Of a DNA stretch of 9,801 nucleotides, positions 6,923 to 9,801 are shown piece by piece. The stretch lies in the NCBI GenBank assembly GCA_027083655.1, contig JALWNS010000480.1:1-9801 (forward strand), read 5' to 3'. The DNA comes from Bacteroidales bacterium (GTDB lineage: Bacteria > Bacteroidota > Bacteroidia > Bacteroidales > S143-33). The notes beneath the pieces are model-generated. The model had not been told where the DNA came from, did no database searches, and worked only from the letters and a program-made list of their open reading frames with translations. Position numbers and translations under genes: made by a program. The stretch's first letter is position 1; each line of letters starts with the position of its first letter.

Positions 6923-8027
6923 GCTCCTATGCATCCTCCATCGCTCACCTCCGGCTCACGGCGCGGCGAAGGTCGGTGATTTCATCGCCGAAAGCGAAAA
7001 GCTCAAGGAGCGTTTCGATTGCCGTTTTATCACGATCAAATCTTCCGATACCATTGCCGATATCGGACGAATCAATGTGAAGAAGTTCTATTTGGTGGCG
7101 GAGTTGTATATCAAAGTGTTGTGGGCTCTGGTTTCGTTTCGTCCGGACAAAATCTATTTCACCGCTTCGATCCGCAGCGTGGTGTTGTACCGCGATCTGC
7201 TGGTATCGACGCTTTGGAAAGGGTATCGACTTTTCAAGCCGGCAGAGATCTACTACCACTACCACACCAAGGGCGTCGACGACTACGTCTCCGCATCCCG
7301 GCGCAATTTGGCTTTGACGCGGTTTTTTCTCAAAAATGTCAATTTGATTTTGCTCAGTCCTCTGCTTGAAAAGGATTTTAGGCAAGTGAACACTTATAAG
7401 AGTGTCTACTTTTTGCCCAACGGCGTGGAGGATCCGTTGGAGGGAGCGGATTTCGACGAGTACGTGTGCGGTAAATATAAACATGTCGAAACGATTGAAA
7501 TACTTTATTTGGCACATATGATGAAAGAGAAGGGATATCCGGAGGCTTTGGAGCTGGCTCGAAAGATGAAGGGGGAGAGGGTCCATTTCCATTTTGCCGG
7601 AAACTGGGGAAGTGCCGAAGATGAGAAGGCTTTTTTCGAATTTGTCGAAAAAAACGATCTGCGGGATCGCGTCACGTATCATGGATTTGTTTCCGGCGAA
7701 GAGAAATCCACTCTTTTTCGCCAGGCACATCTGCTACTTTACCCTTCAAAAAACGATGCATTTCCACTGACTATCGTCGAGTCTTTGGCATTTGGCGTTC
7801 CCGTTGTCGCTACGGCGGAAGGATCGATTCCCTATATTTTGGACGACAGATCGGGTGTCGTAGTGGATGATTTGAATGGTTTGTACAAAGCTGTGGAATG
7901 GACGATGGAAAAGCTTATGAACGTCGAAACCGCGCGATATTGTCGCAACAGATATTTGCAAAATTTTACGCTGCAACGGTTCGAAGAGCGTTTGGTAAAA
8001 ATTTTGGAAGGTGAATCGGATGAGTGA
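6912..8027 (+). CDS. Glycosyltransferase family 4-like (GT-B fold)
   Basis: A 371-residue GT-B glycosyltransferase overlapping the preceding gene by 11 nt, with AAAGG at 6901-6905 upstream of the ATG. The N-terminal domain begins P-R-L-L-C-I-L-H-R-S-P-P-A-H-G-A (3-18), a Gly/His acceptor loop. It continues with a Y-Y-H-Y-H-T-K-G segment (114-121) and F-L-P-N-G-V-E (167-173) at the interdomain linker. The donor domain contains L-Y-L-A-H-M-M-K-E-K-G (198-208), where K208-type lysines bind phosphate, then F-A-G-N-W-G (228-233) and P-S-K-N-D-A-F-P-L-T-I-V-E-S-L (278-292). As in the 2290-3390 gene, the first acid of E-x7-E is aspartate (D282, with E290). This form, D-x-F-P-L-x-x-x-E, is common among GT4 enzymes. 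Local GC reaches 37/60 at 7261-7320, well above the AT-rich upstream genes. Its job in the operon is repeat-unit extension (inferred). Confidence 0.92.
   Translation: MKPRLLCILHRSPPAHGAAKVGDFIAESEKLKERFDCRFITIKSSDTIADIGRINVKKFYLVAELYIKVLWALVSFRPDKIYFTASIRSVVLYRDLLVSTLWKGYRLFKPAEIYYHYHTKGVDDYVSASRRNLALTRFFLKNVNLILLSPLLEKDFRQVNTYKSVYFLPNGVEDPLEGADFDEYVCGKYKHVETIEILYLAHMMKEKGYPEALELARKMKGERVHFHFAGNWGSAEDEKAFFEFVEKNDLRDRVTYHGFVSGEEKSTLFRQAHLLLYPSKNDAFPLTIVESLAFGVPVVATAEGSIPYILDDRSGVVVDDLNGLYKAVEWTMEKLMNVETARYCRNRYLQNFTLQRFEERLVKILEGESDE
8006..8011 (+). promoter_or_regulatory. Ribosome binding site that sets the GT26 gene start
   Basis: GGAAGG lies 8 nt before the ATG at 8020 and overlaps the in-frame GTG at 8011. 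The spacing fits ATG 8020 as the real start; the GTG at 8011 lacks its own Shine-Dalgarno at the right distance. The site lies inside the preceding glycosyltransferase gene, as expected for translational coupling. Confidence 0.6.
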
Positions 8028-8754
8028 AACTATGTCTTTGATGGGATATGACGTTTTTGTCGGGGATCTTTCTTCCATAGATATCGATTCTGATAAAAAG
8101 ATCGTGGTCAATACGATCAACCCGCACTCCTACGTCACGTCAAAAAGCGATTCTCTGTTTCGGGAGGCTTTGAAAAATTCCGACGTTTTGCTGCCCGATG
8201 GAAGCGGGATCGTTTTAGCAGCCGGGCAGATTGACAAGAAGAAGATCAAAAAAATCGCCGGTTCGGATCTGCATCGACATCTTTTGGAACGCTTGAATGA
8301 TAGGGGCGGTTCGGTTTTTTATATGGGGGCGTCCCAAAGGACACTGGACAAAATTCATGAACGTATCGCCAATGAGTATCCCAACATCAGGGTGGGTAGC
8401 TATTCTCCTCCTTTCAAGGCGGAGTTTACAAAAGAGGAGAACGAGGAGATCGTCGAGCGTGTGAATGTTTTTGAGCCGGATGTACTTTTTGTGGGAATGA
8501 CGGCGCCCAAACAGGAGAAGTGGCTTCACGCCCACAAAGATGAATTGAATTTCAAAATCGCCGCATCGATCGGAGCCGTTTTCGATTTTTATGCCGGGAC
8601 GGTCAAAAGACCGGCGCAGTTTTGGATAGATATGCATCTGGAGTGGCTCCCCAGACTCCTCAAAGAGCCCCGAAGACTATGGAGGCGAAATTTCGTTTCG
8701 ACTCCTCTTTTTCTGGCCGATATGTTTGCATATCGTTTTGGTTGGAAGAGCTGA
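8020..8754 (+). CDS. WecG/TagA/CpsF family glycosyltransferase (GT26)
   Basis: A 244-residue member of the family that transfers a sugar, typically N-acetylmannosamine or a ManNAc uronic acid, onto an undecaprenyl-diphosphate-linked first sugar at the inner membrane. The whole length fits (numbered from ATG 8020): N-T-I-N-P-H-S-Y (31-38), L-P-D-G-S-G-I (58-64) with the conserved Asp proposed as catalytic base in TagA, F-Y-M-G-A (100-104), V-G-M-T-A-P-K-Q-E-K-W (158-168), G-A-V-F-D-F-Y-A-G (185-193) and the C-terminal L-E-W-L-P-R-L-x-x-E-P-R-R-L-W-R-R (207-223). That last basic appendage contributes to membrane association and the active site in TagA. It overlaps its neighbour by 8 nt and is the last gene of the operon. 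It is the best evidence that the product is built on a polyprenyl carrier. Other specificities such as glucosyl (CpsF/GumM-like) are possible. Confidence 0.95.
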   Translation: MSETMSLMGYDVFVGDLSSIDIDSDKKIVVNTINPHSYVTSKSDSLFREALKNSDVLLPDGSGIVLAAGQIDKKKIKKIAGSDLHRHLLERLNDRGGSVFYMGASQRTLDKIHERIANEYPNIRVGSYSPPFKAEFTKEENEEIVERVNVFEPDVLFVGMTAPKQEKWLHAHKDELNFKIAASIGAVFDFYAGTVKRPAQFWIDMHLEWLPRLLKEPRRLWRRNFVSTPLFLADMFAYRFGWKS

Positions 8755-8766
8755 TCGAACCTTCTG

Positions 8767-8858
8767 AAAAATCTTCGTCATTCCGGACTCGATCCGGAAT
8801 CTATGGCTTGAAAAGCCCGTCAATGTGTAGATTTTGAATCAAGTTCGGAATGACAAGA
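8767..8858 (-). terminator. Candidate intrinsic terminator of the minus-strand operon
   Basis: Read on the - strand, the long stem formed by the palindromic element pairs at 18 of 19 core positions when G-U pairs are allowed, plus a 4-bp base after one bulge. It is followed directly by five T residues (complement of 8771-8767). It begins 52 nt after the stop of the EEP gene at 8910. In the + direction the stem lacks a T-run afterwards (aagaatcgg or similar follows), so any + strand termination here would be weaker. Confidence 0.45.
8772..8858. repeat. Nested palindromic intergenic element with GTCATTCC ends
   Basis: The element lies between two convergent operons. The outer arms are 8777-8795 and 8836-8854, matching at 16 of 19 positions as inverted repeats that start GTCATTCCG. 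Skipping a bulged C at 8776, the arms extend by TCTT (8772-8775) against AAGA (8855-8858). Inside are two further perfect hairpins: ATTCCGGA/TCCGGAAT (8780-8787 and 8793-8800, 5-nt loop) and GGCTT/AAGCC (8805-8809 and 8813-8817, 3-nt loop). The outer and first inner hairpins share bases, so they are alternative folds. Short non-coding palindromes with this type of end recur in many bacterial genomes. Here there is a single copy, so membership in a dispersed family is inferred. No coding sequence or transposase is present. Confidence 0.7.
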
Positions 8859-8909
8859 ATCGGATTCAATGGTTTTCAAAGGGTTCAATCGTATAAGCTT
8901 TACAACGCC

Positions 8910-9596
8910 TCAATCGAAAGAAAAGGTCGCGACGATCGGGTTGTGGTCGGAGACGGGGAGGTCGGGGACGTCGGTTTCCAGGAGTGTTAGGCCGCGGTAG
9001 AAGATGTGATCGAGAGGGCGGCCCAGGAGGCTTTTGATGTGTCGACTCGGAGGCTGGACGGAGCGTAGGCCGTAGCGACTCATCAGCTTTAAAAGCACTC
9101 TTTCGCGGCGGCGGTTCCAGGTGTTGAAGTCGCCGGCGGCGATGATGGGCAGATGGGCGTGGTGTTCGATCCACTCCGCCAGGCGTGCCATCTCCAGGGC
9201 AAAAAAGCGGGTGGGTACGAAGTTGACGGCGTGGACGTTGAGTAGGGCCAGGGTGCCGCCATCGGGAAGTTGATGGAGAGTAAGCAGGGCGCTTTTTCGG
9301 GTGGCGAACCCCAGCTCTTTGACGCCGGAGAGGTAGGGTGCGGCTTTTAATATCGGGAGTTTGGAGTAAGTAGCGACGCCGCAGCGGCGGTCGGCGAGGC
9401 GAAAGTTTTCGGCCATACGGGAGTGCTCGAAGAGGGCCGAGGAGGGCAGCGGCGGCGCATCGTCGCGGCGGCACACCTCTTGAAGCGCGGCGACGTCGAC
9501 GCCGTAGCGGTGCAGTAGGCTCTCGAAATGGTGCATCGTCGCGGGGGTGTGGAGGCTCTTTTGGACGTTCCAGCTTAGTAGCGTCAGCTTAGACAA
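8910..9596 (-). CDS. Endonuclease/exonuclease/phosphatase (EEP) family protein, YbhP-like
   Basis: A 228-residue protein with the DNase I-like metal-dependent phosphoesterase fold. All family motifs are present in order: L-S-W-N-V-Q (7-12, with N10), A-L-Q-E-V (37-41, metal-binding E40), G-V-A-T-Y-S-K (73-79), L-N-V-H-A (119-123, H122), A-A-G-D-F-N-T-W (153-160, D156 and N158), L-D-H-I-F (195-199) and V-S-D-H-N-P (215-220, the catalytic D-H pair). It covers one complete EEP domain with no signal peptide or membrane segment. Translation starts at TTG 9596 because the next in-frame ATG (residue 21) would remove the N10 motif. GGATGG lies 9 nt upstream. It overlaps the phospholipase-D-like gene by 8 nt. 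In E. coli, ybhP (EEP family) sits next to clsB; that parallel suggests a lipid-phosphate or phosphodiester substrate. DNA or RNA cleavage cannot be excluded. Confidence 0.9.
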   Translation of the reverse strand: MSKLTLLSWNVQKSLHTPATMHHFESLLHRYGVDVAALQEVCRRDDAPPLPSSALFEHSRMAENFRLADRRCGVATYSKLPILKAAPYLSGVKELGFATRKSALLTLHQLPDGGTLALLNVHAVNFVPTRFFALEMARLAEWIEHHAHLPIIAAGDFNTWNRRRERVLLKLMSRYGLRSVQPPSRHIKSLLGRPLDHIFYRGLTLLETDVPDLPVSDHNPIVATFSFD

Positions 9597-9801
9597 GGGG
9601 GGCGACCATCCGCATGAAATTTTCCATCCTTATCCGCCAAGTGCCGTCGGCGGGTCGGTAGGAGAGGGTATCGCGGGTCAGCTCCTCGATCCAGGCGGCC
9701 AGGCGGTCGATGTCGTCGGGCGTGTAGAGGAAGCTGACGGCTTCGAAGTTGTAAAAGAGGCTGCGGTTGTCGAAATTGACGCTGCCCACGACCGCGCAGT
9801 C
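9589..9801 (-). CDS. C-terminal end of a phospholipase-D/cardiolipin-synthase-like protein (partial, cut by window edge)
   Basis: Seventy residues before the stop at 9589; the gene continues beyond 9801. The frame opens at the window edge with D-C-A-V-V-G-S-V-N-F-D-N-R-S-L-F. This matches the second half of an HKD catalytic motif, H-x-K-x4-D-x6-G-S-x-N-x-D-x-R-S; the His and Lys would lie just outside the window. The N-F-D-N-R-S form is usual in bacterial cardiolipin synthases (Cls), which join two phosphatidylglycerols, or phosphatidylglycerol and phosphatidylethanolamine, at the inner membrane. The remaining tail is soluble and resembles the Cls C-terminus (N-F-E-A-V-S-F-L-Y, then an acidic helix). 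Other phospholipase-D-superfamily enzymes remain possible because the N-terminal half is not visible. Base composition is high-GC like the EEP gene, unlike the polysaccharide genes. Confidence 0.82.
   Translation of the reverse strand, partial: DCAVVGSVNFDNRSLFYNFEAVSFLYTPDDIDRLAAWIEELTRDTLSYRPADGTWRIRMENFMRMVAPLV
9606..9611 (-). promoter_or_regulatory. Ribosome binding site supporting the TTG start of the EEP gene
   Basis: On the - strand this reads GGATGG, ending 9 nt before the TTG at 9596. It lies inside the 3' end of the phospholipase-D-like gene, consistent with coupled translation of the pair, and supports the rare start codon, for which no ATG alternative exists. Confidence 0.5.

Noticed and set aside
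6945..7730. 261-codon open frame on the - strand
   Set aside because: It lies wholly antisense to the GT4 gene at 6912-8027, has no family motifs and reads as low-information sequence. The + strand protein has full GT4 motifs.
8780..8800. Perfect 8-bp hairpin as a + strand intrinsic terminator for the polysaccharide operon
   Set aside because: No T-run follows on the + strand; the next bases are ctatgg. It fits better as part of the nested palindrome.
8622..8837. 71-codon + strand frame covering the GT26 3' end and the intergenic palindrome
   Set aside because: It is an alternative frame of the GT26 gene running into a palindromic element, with no start signal or family similarity.
8866..9474. 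202-codon Pro/Arg-rich open frame on the - strand
   Set aside because: Its composition is typical of a shifted frame in GC-rich DNA. The overlapping EEP frame has all catalytic motifs.
1..9801. CRISPR array, tRNA, rRNA, insertion sequence or phage genes
   Set aside because: I saw no regularly spaced direct repeats, no tRNA-like or rRNA segments and no transposase, integrase or structural phage motifs on either strand.

Overview
The window is the 3' part of a surface-polysaccharide (O-antigen, capsule or exopolysaccharide) biosynthesis operon on the + strand (about 1-8754). It converges on a GC-rich housekeeping-type gene pair on the - strand (8910-9801). The proteins look like those of a Gram-negative bacterium. 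Genes of this style occur in Campylobacterota, but no marker gene in the window fixes the taxon, so I leave the organism open.

Layout, + strand: the C-terminal end of a Wzy/O-antigen-ligase-like membrane protein, with no intact 5' part visible (39-443); a GT2 glycosyltransferase (433-1215); two GT4-fold glycosyltransferases (1217-2293, 2290-3390); a nucleotidyltransferase fused to a thymidylate-kinase-like P-loop kinase (3380-4690); an aminoglycoside-phosphotransferase (APH)-fold kinase (4677-5684); two more GT4 glycosyltransferases (5681-6922, 6912-8027); and a WecG/TagA/CpsF (GT26) glycosyltransferase (8020-8754). Every junction overlaps or is separated by 1 nt, so the run reads as one translationally coupled transcript. 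No initiating sugar-phosphate transferase, flippase or export gene is in view; these should lie upstream or elsewhere.

Between the convergent blocks (8755-8909) is a nested palindromic element of about 87 bp with GTCATTCC-type ends. Its stem is followed directly by a T-run in the - direction, so it probably terminates the - strand operon and may belong to a dispersed repeat family.

Minus strand: the C-terminus of a cardiolipin-synthase/phospholipase-D-like enzyme (9589-9801, cut by the window edge) overlaps an endonuclease/exonuclease/phosphatase (EEP) family protein (8910-9596). This pairing resembles clsB-ybhP of Escherichia coli.

Base composition changes in three steps. Sample counts are 16/60 GC at 2401-2460 and at 4321-4380, 25/60 at 4921-4980, 27/60 at 7681-7740 and 36/60 at 9001-9060. 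The first step falls at the junction of the two kinase genes (about 4690-4740). This suggests a mosaic locus in which an AT-rich cassette was joined to older operon genes beside GC-rich chromosomal sequence. Functionally, the GT26 enzyme probably adds the second sugar to a lipid-linked primer, the five GT2/GT4 enzymes extend the repeat unit, and the two kinase-like proteins may add a phosphate-containing modification. That last role is inference.
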